Positions 1-5,916 of a stretch of DNA of 7,256 nt are shown piece after piece. The stretch covers positions 1 to 7,256 of the forward strand of contig JALTDI010000176.1 in the NCBI GenBank assembly GCA_027074255.1, written 5' to 3'. A program made the translations under genes and the position numbers. The notes under the pieces are model-generated. The model had not been told where the DNA came from. It made no database searches and saw nothing but the letters and a program-made list of their open reading frames with translations. Origin of the DNA: Desulfurellales bacterium. Lineage in GTDB: Bacteria > Campylobacterota_A > Desulfurellia > Desulfurellales > Hippeaceae. Numbering within the stretch: position 1 is the stretch's first letter; each line of letters begins with the position of its first letter.

Positions 1-878
1 TTATCCTCTACAAAATGCTTTGCCTCTTCATCGTTAGCATATTTTTCCAAAAGTTCCTTATCAACATGCACCCTGCTTAAATTTTTTTCATTTAAAATCG
101 CCATATATTTGTCGCCGATTTTTTTTATATAGACATCCGGTTCTATATATATTCTATTATCAACAACAGCATAGTTTTCAAGCGGATATAACGACAAATT
201 GGATATCTCTACAAACAGCTGTCGGAACAATTCGTCGCTTACTCCAAGTTTTTCTTTAACTCTCTTGATGGAGGGCTTTGTTGTTGAATACAGAATATCT
301 ATCAGTTTGCTCAAAAGTTCAACATTGATGCTGCCATACTCTTCCGCCTGAAATTTTAAAAATTCAGCTGTATTTACAGAACCGCAGCCGATCGGTTCGA
401 GTTTCATAATTTTTTTGCGTATATCGTCAATATGTTCTTTTGAAACACCGAATTTGTCGGCTATATCCTCCATGCTGCTGTCCAAAAAACCTTTTTCGTC
501 AAGATTATAAACAATAAAAGCGGCAATTTCACTGTCGGATTCATCAAAATTAAACTCATATCTAACCTGTTTTTCGAGAGACTGCATAAGTGTTTCCTCA
601 GATGCAACCATAGTTTCCACAACATCTAATGTATCGTCGTTTGAAAATCTCTCTTTAAAGGCTTCGGAAATTTCTTTTATTTTCTCATCTTTCTTATCGG
701 ATAGTTTCTGTACTCCTATATCATCCTCTACTTTGATTACGGGATTTTCCTCTGCAATTTCTTTGAGTTTCTCTTCGAGTTCCAGCACATTCATAGCAAG
801 AATTCTCAGTGATAAGTCAATATTGGGCGTCAGCATCAAGCCTATGTTTATATTTATATCATTCCTTAAATCTATCAT
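1..878 (-). CDS. rpoN: RNA polymerase sigma-54 factor RpoN, N-terminal 292 codons (3' end outside the window)
   Basis: Sigma-54 directs RNA polymerase to -24/-12 promoters that need AAA+ activators. The visible part begins MIDLRNDIN and has region I at residues about 14-48, with the typical LTP...LxxLxxNVLELEEKLKEIAEENP pattern. An acidic linker (about 49-92) follows, then the core-binding region from about 95, including YNLDEKGFLD and an LEPIGCG segment corresponding to the family's DPPGVGA. The reading frame is open to the window edge at KHFVED. The rest of the core-binding region, the helix-turn-helix and the RpoN box are therefore outside; the family is usually about 430-480 residues. The start ATG at 878-876 overlaps the lptB stop as ATGA, and only a weak purine stretch lies upstream, so translation is probably coupled to lptB. 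Region I is poor in glutamine, which is unusual. Identity is confident; whether the missing end is intact cannot be judged. Confidence 0.95.
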   Translation of the reverse strand, partial: MIDLRNDININIGLMLTPNIDLSLRILAMNVLELEEKLKEIAEENPVIKVEDDIGVQKLSDKKDEKIKEISEAFKERFSNDDTLDVVETMVASEETLMQSLEKQVRYEFNFDESDSEIAAFIVYNLDEKGFLDSSMEDIADKFGVSKEHIDDIRKKIMKLEPIGCGSVNTAEFLKFQAEEYGSINVELLSKLIDILYSTTKPSIKRVKEKLGVSDELFRQLFVEISNLSLYPLENYAVVDNRIYIEPDVYIKKIGDKYMAILNEKNLSRVHVDKELLEKYANDEEAKHFVED

Positions 879-1591
879 GCCACAAAACTCTTTCCAAGGT
901 ATATATCTATCATCTCGCTATCCCTAATAAGCTCCTCAGGCGTTCCTTCCTTTGCTATCCTGCCGTTGTACATAATATATGCTCTGTCAACTATATCCAA
1001 AATTTCTCTGACGTTATGATCTGTTATAATTATTCCTATATCTCTATTTTTCAACGATTTTATTATCTCCTTCAACTCATCGACTATAATCGGATCTATA
1101 CCTGAAAAAGGCTCATCAAGAAGCATAAATTCCGGTTTGGTCGCCAAAGCCCTCGCCACTTCAACTCTTCGCCTTTCACCGCCTGATATGGCATAAGCTT
1201 TTATACCCCTAATATGCGCTATATTCAAATCGTTCAATAGTTTTTCGGCCACAAGCCTCCTCGTTTTGTTATCCTTATAAACAAACTCCAAAACAGCAAA
1301 TATATTCTCCTCAACACTCAATCCCCTGAACACGGAAGGCTCCTGAGGAAGGTACGACAGTCCGTCTTTTGCCCTTTTGTACATAGGATAGTGCGTCACA
1401 TCTTTGGAGTTTATAAAAATTTCTCCGCTGTCAGGCCTAATCAACCCGGCAATCATATAAAAAGTTGTTGTTTTTCCGGCTCCGTTCGGACCCAAAAGAC
1501 CCACGATTTCCCCTTTTTTTACATTGATGCTCACATTATCAACAGCAACCTTTTTTTTATATAACTTCTTTAAATTCCTACATTCAATCAT
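875..1591 (-). CDS. lptB: Lipopolysaccharide export ABC transporter ATPase LptB
   Basis: This is the cytoplasmic ATPase that powers LptFG to extract lipopolysaccharide from the inner membrane and drive it across the Lpt bridge. At 238 residues it is almost the length of E. coli LptB (241). All ABC motifs are intact: Walker A GPNGAGKTT at 34-42, Q-loop Gln83, signature SGGER at 136-140, Walker B FMLLDE at 155-160 and H-loop His192. LptB-specific context includes LPQEPSVFRGLSVEENI (81-97), PFSGIDP after Walker B, and the ending IYLGKSF. The start ATG has a good Shine-Dalgarno (AGGTGAT, 5-base spacer). It lies 40 bp downstream of radA on the same strand and overlaps rpoN by 4 bp. The lptB-rpoN pairing supports LptB rather than a LivF-type amino-acid transporter ATPase. 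Its presence implies an outer membrane with LPS-like lipid. Confidence 0.95.
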   Translation of the reverse strand: MIECRNLKKLYKKKVAVDNVSINVKKGEIVGLLGPNGAGKTTTFYMIAGLIRPDSGEIFINSKDVTHYPMYKRAKDGLSYLPQEPSVFRGLSVEENIFAVLEFVYKDNKTRRLVAEKLLNDLNIAHIRGIKAYAISGGERRRVEVARALATKPEFMLLDEPFSGIDPIIVDELKEIIKSLKNRDIGIIITDHNVREILDIVDRAYIMYNGRIAKEGTPEELIRDSEMIDIYLGKSFVA

Positions 1592-1596
1592 TATAA

Positions 1597-1603
1597 ATCA
1601 CCT
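1597..1603 (-). promoter_or_regulatory. Ribosome binding site of lptB
   Basis: AGGTGAT on the minus strand, separated by five bases (TTATA) from the lptB ATG. It matches the 3' half of the consensus AAGGAGGTGAT and fixes the start at 1591. It also shows that lptB can be translated independently of radA. Confidence 0.7.
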
Positions 1604-1631
1604 ATAATATATTACACTAACGCATATCTTT

Positions 1632-2924
1632 TTACAATGAACTATTGACCTTTTTACTCAGCTTGAAAACATTATCAACACCAGACAGCGAAGAAACAAT
1701 CTCAAAACCCATCCGCTCCACTTTATTTATATATTTTGCATATTTTTCAAGCACCCTTATATTCCCCGACAAATCGAACTCTCCGACCATAACTATATTT
1801 TTGCGCAGCACCTTTTTCTTTATAGATGAAAGAATGCTGGCCACCACGGCAACATCGGCAAGCGTTGAAGAAACCTTAACCCCGCCGGCTATGTTGAGAT
1901 AAACGTCATATTTAAACATCGGTATATTCAGCTTTTTTTCAATAACAGCAAGCAGCATATTCAGCCTGTTCAAATCAAAACCAACAGCCACCCTTCTTGG
2001 AATGGCAAGCGGCGTTTCAACACAAAGCGCCTGGACTTCAACCACTATGGGATACCTGCCCTCTATTACAACGCCGTAAACCTTCCCGTCGGTTGCCTCG
2101 GTATTATCTATAAATCTAACCGTGGGGTCATCCACAACAGCTAAGCCCGCATCATTCATCTCCAAAATAAGAGATTCATCCGTTGGGCCGAACCTGTTTT
2201 TTTTCAGCCGCAGGATTCTTAAATCCTCATCACCGTCCAAGAACAAAACGGCATCAACCATATGTTCGAGCATTTTAGGACCTGCTATGACACCTTCTTT
2301 TGTCACATGAGCCACTATTAAAACAGCTATATTAAATTTCTTTGCAGCCTCAATCATACGTTCTGCGGCATATCTCACCTGCCCGACGCCGCCGGCTAAC
2401 GCACCTAAGTCTTTGGAATATACGGTATGAACGGAATCGAGTATCAAGGCATCAGGCTTTTCGTTTTCAGCCATAAAAGCTATTTCGTCTATATCGTTTC
2501 CGCTTACTATATACACATCTTTTATCTTCAGTCTTCTTGCCCTTGCGGAAACCTGATTTACCGATTCCTCGGATGAAACATAAATGACCTTGCATGAGTT
2601 GTTCGTTAATTTATGTGATATTTGCAGAAGCAGAGTGGATTTACCTATACCGGGTATTCCGGATATCAGATAAACACCGCCTTTTGTCAGACCCTTGGAT
2701 AAAAAGTTGTCAAATTCGTCATCTATATGAAGGATATCCTCCTTTTCACCCGCATCAACGACTTTTACGGGCTTTTTATACGTCTTTAATTCGCTTGAAC
2801 GCGAGTTTTTTTCTTCCCTTTTTTCAACCAAAGTTCCCCATTGCTGACAATTAGGACATTTTCCATACCATTTGGACGTTGTATATCCGCAGTTTGAACA
2901 AACATAGACAACCTTTTTACTCAT
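1632..2924 (-). CDS. radA: DNA repair and recombination ATPase RadA
   Basis: RadA (Sms) is a RecA-like, DnaB-type ring ATPase that extends D-loops and processes recombination intermediates. The 430 residues carry the full family layout. There is an N-terminal C4 zinc finger (Cys9, Cys12, Cys23, Cys26), a RecA-like core with Walker A GIPGIGKST (89-97) and Walker B ALILDS (159-164), the RadA-specific KNRFG motif (242-246), and a C-terminal Lon-protease-like domain from about 265. The length is close to the usual 450-460. The zinc finger begins only eight residues after the Met, so the start at 2924 is secure. However, no Shine-Dalgarno lies at the right distance, and a promoter -10 element ends only six bases upstream of the ATG (see the promoter entry). 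It diverges from the M24 peptidase gene and is followed by lptB after 40 bp with no terminator visible, so the three leftward genes may be cotranscribed. Confidence 0.96.
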   Translation of the reverse strand: MSKKVVYVCSNCGYTTSKWYGKCPNCQQWGTLVEKREEKNSRSSELKTYKKPVKVVDAGEKEDILHIDDEFDNFLSKGLTKGGVYLISGIPGIGKSTLLLQISHKLTNNSCKVIYVSSEESVNQVSARARRLKIKDVYIVSGNDIDEIAFMAENEKPDALILDSVHTVYSKDLGALAGGVGQVRYAAERMIEAAKKFNIAVLIVAHVTKEGVIAGPKMLEHMVDAVLFLDGDEDLRILRLKKNRFGPTDESLILEMNDAGLAVVDDPTVRFIDNTEATDGKVYGVVIEGRYPIVVEVQALCVETPLAIPRRVAVGFDLNRLNMLLAVIEKKLNIPMFKYDVYLNIAGGVKVSSTLADVAVVASILSSIKKKVLRKNIVMVGEFDLSGNIRVLEKYAKYINKVERMGFEIVSSLSGVDNVFKLSKKVNSSL

Positions 2925-2930
2925 ATTAGC

Positions 2931-2960
2931 AGTATAGGTTTTTTTGCCTTTTCAAGTCAA
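2931..2960 (-). promoter_or_regulatory. Predicted sigma-70-type promoter of radA, adjacent to the start codon
   Basis: On the minus strand, TTGACT (2960-2955, five of six consensus bases) and TATACT (2936-2931, five of six) are separated by 18 bp. The six bases GCTAAT then lead straight into the radA ATG. With the usual spacing, the first transcribed base would be the A of the ATG, giving a leaderless mRNA. This agrees with the lack of a Shine-Dalgarno in front of radA. The assignment is by motif only, in AT-rich DNA. Confidence 0.5.
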
Positions 2961-2968
2961 TAATTTCT

Positions 2969-2996
2969 TTGAATTATACTCGATTCTTTGTATAAT
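2969..2996 (+). promoter_or_regulatory. Predicted sigma-70-type promoter of the rightward operon
   Basis: TTGAAT (2969-2974, four of six consensus bases) and a perfect TATAAT (2991-2996) with a 16-bp spacer. The predicted transcription start is near 3003, leaving a short leader of about 25 bases that contains the strong ribosome binding site before the M24 gene. It is the only good -10 element with correct geometry in the gap on this strand. Confidence 0.55.
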
Positions 2997-3001
2997 CTAA
3001 A
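2973..3001 (-). promoter_or_regulatory. Alternative upstream promoter for radA (weaker case)
   Basis: TTTAGA (3001-2996, four of six) and a perfect TATAAT (2978-2973) on the minus strand with a 17-bp spacer. It would start transcription near 2966 and give a leader of roughly 42 bases. It overlaps the opposing promoter of the M24 gene, so the two could not be occupied at once. Even from this start, the radA leader would lack a well-placed Shine-Dalgarno. Confidence 0.25.
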
Positions 3002-3017
3002 AAGTAAAGCCGTTCGA

Positions 3018-3022
3018 GGAGG
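3018..3022 (+). promoter_or_regulatory. Strong ribosome binding site of the M24 peptidase gene
   Basis: GGAGG, within GAGGAGG, five bases before the ATG at 3028. It fixes the start of the first gene of the rightward operon and contrasts with the missing site in front of radA across the same intergenic region. Confidence 0.8.
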
Positions 3023-3027
3023 TTTGC

Positions 3028-4206
3028 ATGGAAAAAGAGATTGGCAGAAGAATAAAAAATCTATCCGAAACCCTAAAAGAAAAAGGCATAGATGTCGCTC
3101 TCATTATGCAGAATGCGGATATTTACTACTACTCAGGGACAATACCGTCGGGCGTTTTGGCAATATCAAAAGAAAATAAAACGGTTTTTGCCATAAGAAG
3201 GGGATATTTAAGAGCCGTGAACGAAACCCCGATAAATAAGGAAAATATTGTTGAAATAAAGGGCTTTAGCAAACTCCCTGAAATATTTGCAGACAGGGAA
3301 GTAAAATTTGATACTATCGGCATTGAAATGGACGTTGTTCCGGCAGATATGTTTTTGAGACTGCAAAAAACATTTAAGGACTCTAAATTTGTAGACGTTT
3401 CATTTGATATAAGATGGCAAAGGAGCAAAAAATCAATTTATGAAATAGGGGAAATGAAAGAAGCGGCAAGAATGCTTGACTGCACAATGGAAGATGCGAA
3501 AGACATTGTTAGGGCAGGAAAAAAAGAGATTGAAGCATCGGCAGAGCTGGAGTATAGAGCAAGGAGAAGAGGACATCAGGGAAAAAGCAGAATGAGGGGT
3601 TTTAACGGAGAAATGTTTATGGGACATGTACATTCCGGTGCAAGAAGCGCTTATCCTTCGGGGTATCTAAAACCAACCGCAGGAATAGGGCTTCACCCGA
3701 GCTATCCCGAGGGTGCATCTTTTGATAAGATAGCCGCAAACGACCCTATAATCGTCGATTTTCTCGGCAATTATCACGGATATATGTCGGATGAAACAAG
3801 AATCTTTTGTGAGGGTAAACTCAACATTGAATTTGAAAAGGCATACAGCTTCTGCTGTGATGTTATGGACTGGCTTGAGGAAACAGCAAAACCAGGTGTA
3901 TTGGCTGTGGAATTATACGAAGGCAGCTTAAAAATGGCTCAAAAAAACGGATATAAAAATAACTTTATGGGAGTAAAGGGCAATCAGACGCCCTTTGTAG
4001 GACACGGAGTCGGCCTTGAATTGGACGAATTTCCGTTTATTGCAAAAGGACAAAACTATGCATTGGAAGAGAATATGACATTTGCATTTGAGCCGAAAAT
4101 ATCCTTTGAGGGAAAAGGTGCGCTCGGCATAGAAAATACATATCTTGTAACAAAAACAGGCGTGGAGTCTTTAACACACTTTCCGAGAGGAATTGTCTAT
4201 CTATGA
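3028..4206 (+). CDS. M24 family metallopeptidase (Xaa-Pro aminopeptidase/prolidase-like)
   Basis: A cytoplasmic two-metal peptidase of the pita-bread fold, probably cleaving Xaa-Pro peptides; the exact substrate is not readable from sequence. Residues 1-150 form the creatinase-like N-terminal domain, and 155-392 the catalytic domain. All five metal ligands are visible: Asp244 (IVDFLGNYHGY), Asp255 (SDETR), His326 (GHGVG), Glu355 (FEPK) and Glu369 (IENT). His200 and His202 (GHVHSG) are candidates for the additional active-site histidine. One oddity: the GHGxGxxxHE motif reads GHGVGLELDE, with Asp333 in place of the second histidine. The 392-residue length is normal for aminopeptidase P-like or prolidase proteins. 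No signal peptide is seen. It is first in the rightward operon, and its stop overlaps the next gene as ATGA. The family is certain; pepP or pepQ naming is not justified. Confidence 0.9.
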   Translation: MEKEIGRRIKNLSETLKEKGIDVALIMQNADIYYYSGTIPSGVLAISKENKTVFAIRRGYLRAVNETPINKENIVEIKGFSKLPEIFADREVKFDTIGIEMDVVPADMFLRLQKTFKDSKFVDVSFDIRWQRSKKSIYEIGEMKEAARMLDCTMEDAKDIVRAGKKEIEASAELEYRARRRGHQGKSRMRGFNGEMFMGHVHSGARSAYPSGYLKPTAGIGLHPSYPEGASFDKIAANDPIIVDFLGNYHGYMSDETRIFCEGKLNIEFEKAYSFCCDVMDWLEETAKPGVLAVELYEGSLKMAQKNGYKNNFMGVKGNQTPFVGHGVGLELDEFPFIAKGQNYALEENMTFAFEPKISFEGKGALGIENTYLVTKTGVESLTHFPRGIVYL

Positions 4207-4550
4207 TATACAATTACGCATTTCAGAAAAGATTCAGCAAAATAAGGCTAAATGAAATTATAGCAAGAAAAATTTTAGATGTTGATGAGGATGCGCCTTC
4301 CTGGATTATCAAAAACAACTATCTAAAACTTGCAAAAAAATATCATCCTGATATAAATAGAGGCTCGGATGGGCTGTTCAAAGATATAAACACAGCCTAC
4401 CTCATTTTAACAAAGGAGGACTTTGATATAGAAAATGCAGAATTTCAGACTCTCACGCAAGACGACATTGAAAGAATTGAACGTGAAAGTATGATAAAAA
4501 AGCTGAAGGAAAAGGATTACTATGATTTTTGGAAAAATAGATTTTTTTAA
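4203..4550 (+). CDS. Small stand-alone J-domain (DnaJ-like) protein
   Basis: J domains stimulate the ATPase of an Hsp70 (DnaK-type) partner through their HPD motif. Here the J domain covers about residues 17-75: a helix II stretch rich in Lys (NNYLKLAKKY), HPD at 48-50, and the helix III signature FKDINTAYLIL. The 115-residue protein has no Gly/Phe linker, no zinc-finger module and no substrate-binding C-terminal domains, so it is not DnaJ itself. The remaining tail (about 76-115) is highly charged and ends in aromatic residues (DYYDFWKNRFF). No membrane segment is seen. The start overlaps the stop of the peptidase gene as ATGA, with GAGAGGA at 4185-4191 as a possible ribosome site, so expression is likely coupled to the peptidase. 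The client or process it serves is unknown. An intact HPD argues for a working Hsp70 co-chaperone. Confidence 0.85.
   Translation: MIYNYAFQKRFSKIRLNEIIARKILDVDEDAPSWIIKNNYLKLAKKYHPDINRGSDGLFKDINTAYLILTKEDFDIENAEFQTLTQDDIERIERESMIKKLKEKDYYDFWKNRFF
4468..4495 (+). promoter_or_regulatory. Possible internal promoter ahead of the NifX-like gene
   Basis: TTGAAA (five of six consensus bases) and TATGAT (five of six) with a 16-bp spacer, inside the 3' part of the J-domain gene. Transcription would start near 4502 and could serve the NifX-like gene, hpf, ptsN, rapZ and pyrB separately from the peptidase. It lies in AT-rich coding sequence where chance matches are common. Confidence 0.25.
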
Positions 4551-4571
4551 ATATATGGAGGTTTTTATAAG

Positions 4572-4931
4572 GTGATTATGAAAATAGCAATACCTGTGGA
4601 GAATAATTTACTGTCACAGCATTTCGGCCATGCGGAGAAGTTCCTGTTCTTTGATGTAGAAGACGGCAAAATAATATCAACTGAAATAGCTCCCACACCT
4701 GAGCACATGGAGGGTAGTTTCCCCGAATGGATAAAGCAAAATAAAGCCGATGTTCTGATAGTCTCGGGCATAGGTCCAAAAGCCGTGGAGATATTAAACG
4801 ATTCCGGCATAACTGTTATAACGAATGCCGTACCGGAAAAGCCGAGAAAAATAGTTGAGGATTTTATAAATAATAAATTGGATACAAGCTATGAAGAAGT
4901 CTGCAATCATGACGAACATCACCATCACTAA
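4572..4931 (+). CDS. NifX/NifB-type (COG1433, dinitrogenase iron-molybdenum cofactor) small protein with His-rich tail
   Basis: Members of this family (Nitro_FeMo-Co domain, RNase H-like fold) bind iron-sulfur or molybdenum-iron clusters in nitrogenase maturation. Many stand-alone copies in anaerobes have no known role. The sequence has the family opening MKIAIPVENN, the conserved HFGHAEKF, the middle segment ADVLIVSGIGPKA and the PEKPRKIVEDF region. Relatives often have Cys after HFGH; here it is Ala. The C-terminus ends with one Cys followed by HDEHHHH, a likely metal-binding tail. The start is uncertain. GTG at 4572 sits ten bases after GGAGG (4557-4561), while ATG at 4578 fits the usual family N-terminus and has AGG (4570-4572) five bases upstream. 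No other nif gene is visible, so a role in nitrogen fixation is not implied. It lies between the J-domain gene and hpf, in the same direction. Confidence 0.85.
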   Translation: MIMKIAIPVENNLLSQHFGHAEKFLFFDVEDGKIISTEIAPTPEHMEGSFPEWIKQNKADVLIVSGIGPKAVEILNDSGITVITNAVPEKPRKIVEDFINNKLDTSYEEVCNHDEHHHH

Positions 4932-4935
4932 AAAA

Positions 4936-4940
4936 GGAGG
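4936..4940 (+). promoter_or_regulatory. Strong ribosome binding site of hpf
   Basis: GGAGG within AAAAAGGAGG, five bases before the ATG at 4946 and immediately after the stop of the NifX-like gene. It gives hpf independent and probably efficient translation, unlike the overlapping starts of ptsN and rapZ downstream. Confidence 0.8.
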
Positions 4941-4945
4941 TTGTT

Positions 4946-5458
4946 ATGAAAATCACCATAAGTGCTAAAAATACCGAGCTGACAGACTCAATTAAGAATT
5001 ACGTTGAGAAGAAAATCGGCAGACTTGAAAGAAAGATAGACAATATTATTTCATCCGATGTGGTTTTGAGGGTTGAGAAATATAGGCATATAGCTAATGT
5101 AAAAATGAACGTTGCAGGTGAAATCTTAAAAGCTGAAGAAGCATCAAAAGATATGTACTCCTCAATTGACATAGTTTATGAAGTTTTGGAAAAACAGATA
5201 GAGAAATTGAAAGACAAAATGCGCTCAAAAAAGAGAGGGATGCAGAATGAAATTTATCAGCAGGAGACTCCTTCTTCAAGGGAACCTACCATTATCGAAG
5301 AGGAGTTTATACCAAAGCCCCTGACAATTGAAGAGGCTATGATAAAATTGGACGAGGATGATAAGCAATTTATAGTATTCAACAGCTCCGAGAACGGAAA
5401 AGTGTGTGTGCTTTACAGAAAAAAGAATGGTGATTTCGGTTATATCGTTACAAGATGA
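4946..5458 (+). CDS. hpf: Ribosome hibernation promoting factor, long form
   Basis: HPF binds the 30S decoding region and, in the long form, pairs two ribosomes into inactive 100S dimers when growth stops. The 170 residues show both modules. The S30AE domain (1-95) begins MKITISAKNTELTDSIKNYV and has the helix YSSIDIVYEVLEKQIEKLKD. A variable linker (about 97-120) follows, then the C-terminal dimerization domain (121-170) with the typical KPLTIEEAMIKL and FNSSENGKVCVLYRKKNGDFGYI. E. coli Hpf is short (about 95 residues) and lacks this second domain, so dimerization here should follow the long-HPF mode seen in Firmicutes and many other phyla. A strong ribosome site precedes it, and its stop overlaps ptsN as ATGA. 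In many proteobacteria hpf directly follows rpoN; here rpoN is on the other strand more than 4 kb away. Confidence 0.95.
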   Translation: MKITISAKNTELTDSIKNYVEKKIGRLERKIDNIISSDVVLRVEKYRHIANVKMNVAGEILKAEEASKDMYSSIDIVYEVLEKQIEKLKDKMRSKKRGMQNEIYQQETPSSREPTIIEEEFIPKPLTIEEAMIKLDEDDKQFIVFNSSENGKVCVLYRKKNGDFGYIVTR

Positions 5459-5916
5459 ATGAACATATATATCAATCTGTAAAAACATTTGTTAACGGAC
5501 TTGAATGCCGTAACAAAGATGAATGCATAAAAAAGATGGCGGAAGAACTGTCTTCGGTATGCGACTTAGATGCAAATGAAATATACAGCCTTTTAAGGGC
5601 AAGAGAACGTTTCGGTTCCACGGCGCTGGGAGGCTATTTTGCCATACCTCACACAAAAACGAACCTGACCGACGAACTTATAGGCGGTGTGTTTGTCACA
5701 AAAGAACCGATAGATTTCGGCTCCATAGACGGAATGCCTACCCAGCTGTTTTTTACACTCATTGCCCCGTCGGTTAAACCCTCCATACTATTAAGGGCTC
5801 TTGCTAAGGTGGCAAAAATATTTAAGGATAATGAGCTGAAAGAAAAGGTAATGTCTGCTGAAAGTCTTAATGAAGTGACGGCAATCATAAAAAACAAAGA
5901 ACTGACATATGAATAG
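5455..5916 (+). CDS. ptsN: Nitrogen-regulatory PTS EIIA protein PtsN
   Basis: PtsN (EIIA-Ntr) is the terminal phospho-acceptor of the nitrogen-type PTS (PtsP, NPr). It acts as a regulator rather than a sugar transporter component, affecting potassium transport and sigma-54-linked functions in proteobacteria. The 153-residue, single-domain protein has the fructose/mannitol-type EIIA motif RERFGSTALGGYFAIPHTK. The phosphorylated histidine is His66, equivalent to His73 of E. coli. No EIIB or EIIC domain is fused. It overlaps hpf by 4 bp (ATGA) and rapZ by 8 bp, with no clear Shine-Dalgarno of its own, so it is probably translationally coupled to hpf. The hpf-ptsN-rapZ order is the standard neighbourhood and supports PtsN over a fructose-specific EIIA. 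No EI or HPr-like phosphodonor is visible in this window. Confidence 0.92.
   Translation: MNEHIYQSVKTFVNGLECRNKDECIKKMAEELSSVCDLDANEIYSLLRARERFGSTALGGYFAIPHTKTNLTDELIGGVFVTKEPIDFGSIDGMPTQLFFTLIAPSVKPSILLRALAKVAKIFKDNELKEKVMSAESLNEVTAIIKNKELTYE

Noticed and set aside
733..1105. Open reading frames on the plus strand across the rpoN start and the lptB end
   Set aside because: They lie opposite clearly homologous coding sequence, are low-complexity (Ser/Ile/Tyr-rich), and have no ribosome site or recognisable domain.
3129..3633. Minus-strand open reading frames inside the M24 peptidase gene
   Set aside because: The plus strand encodes an intact enzyme with all metal ligands. The antisense readings show no motif and no start context, so they are shadows.
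4541..4560. T-rich run after the J-domain gene as a possible terminator
   Set aside because: The run of T is part of the coding sequence for the terminal Phe residues, and no GC-rich inverted repeat precedes it.
4565..4810. Minus-strand reading frames of 67-81 codons opposite the NifX-like gene
   Set aside because: They mirror a conserved family protein in other frames and have no independent support.
4572..4931. Reading the NifX-like gene as evidence of a nitrogenase locus
   Set aside because: Stand-alone COG1433 proteins are common in anaerobes without nitrogenase, and no other nif gene is present in the window.
4908..4931. The terminal His run as a cloning-vector affinity tag
   Set aside because: It is a mixed Asn-His-Asp-Glu-His tract in native codon use followed at once by the natural hpf ribosome site; there is no vector sequence.
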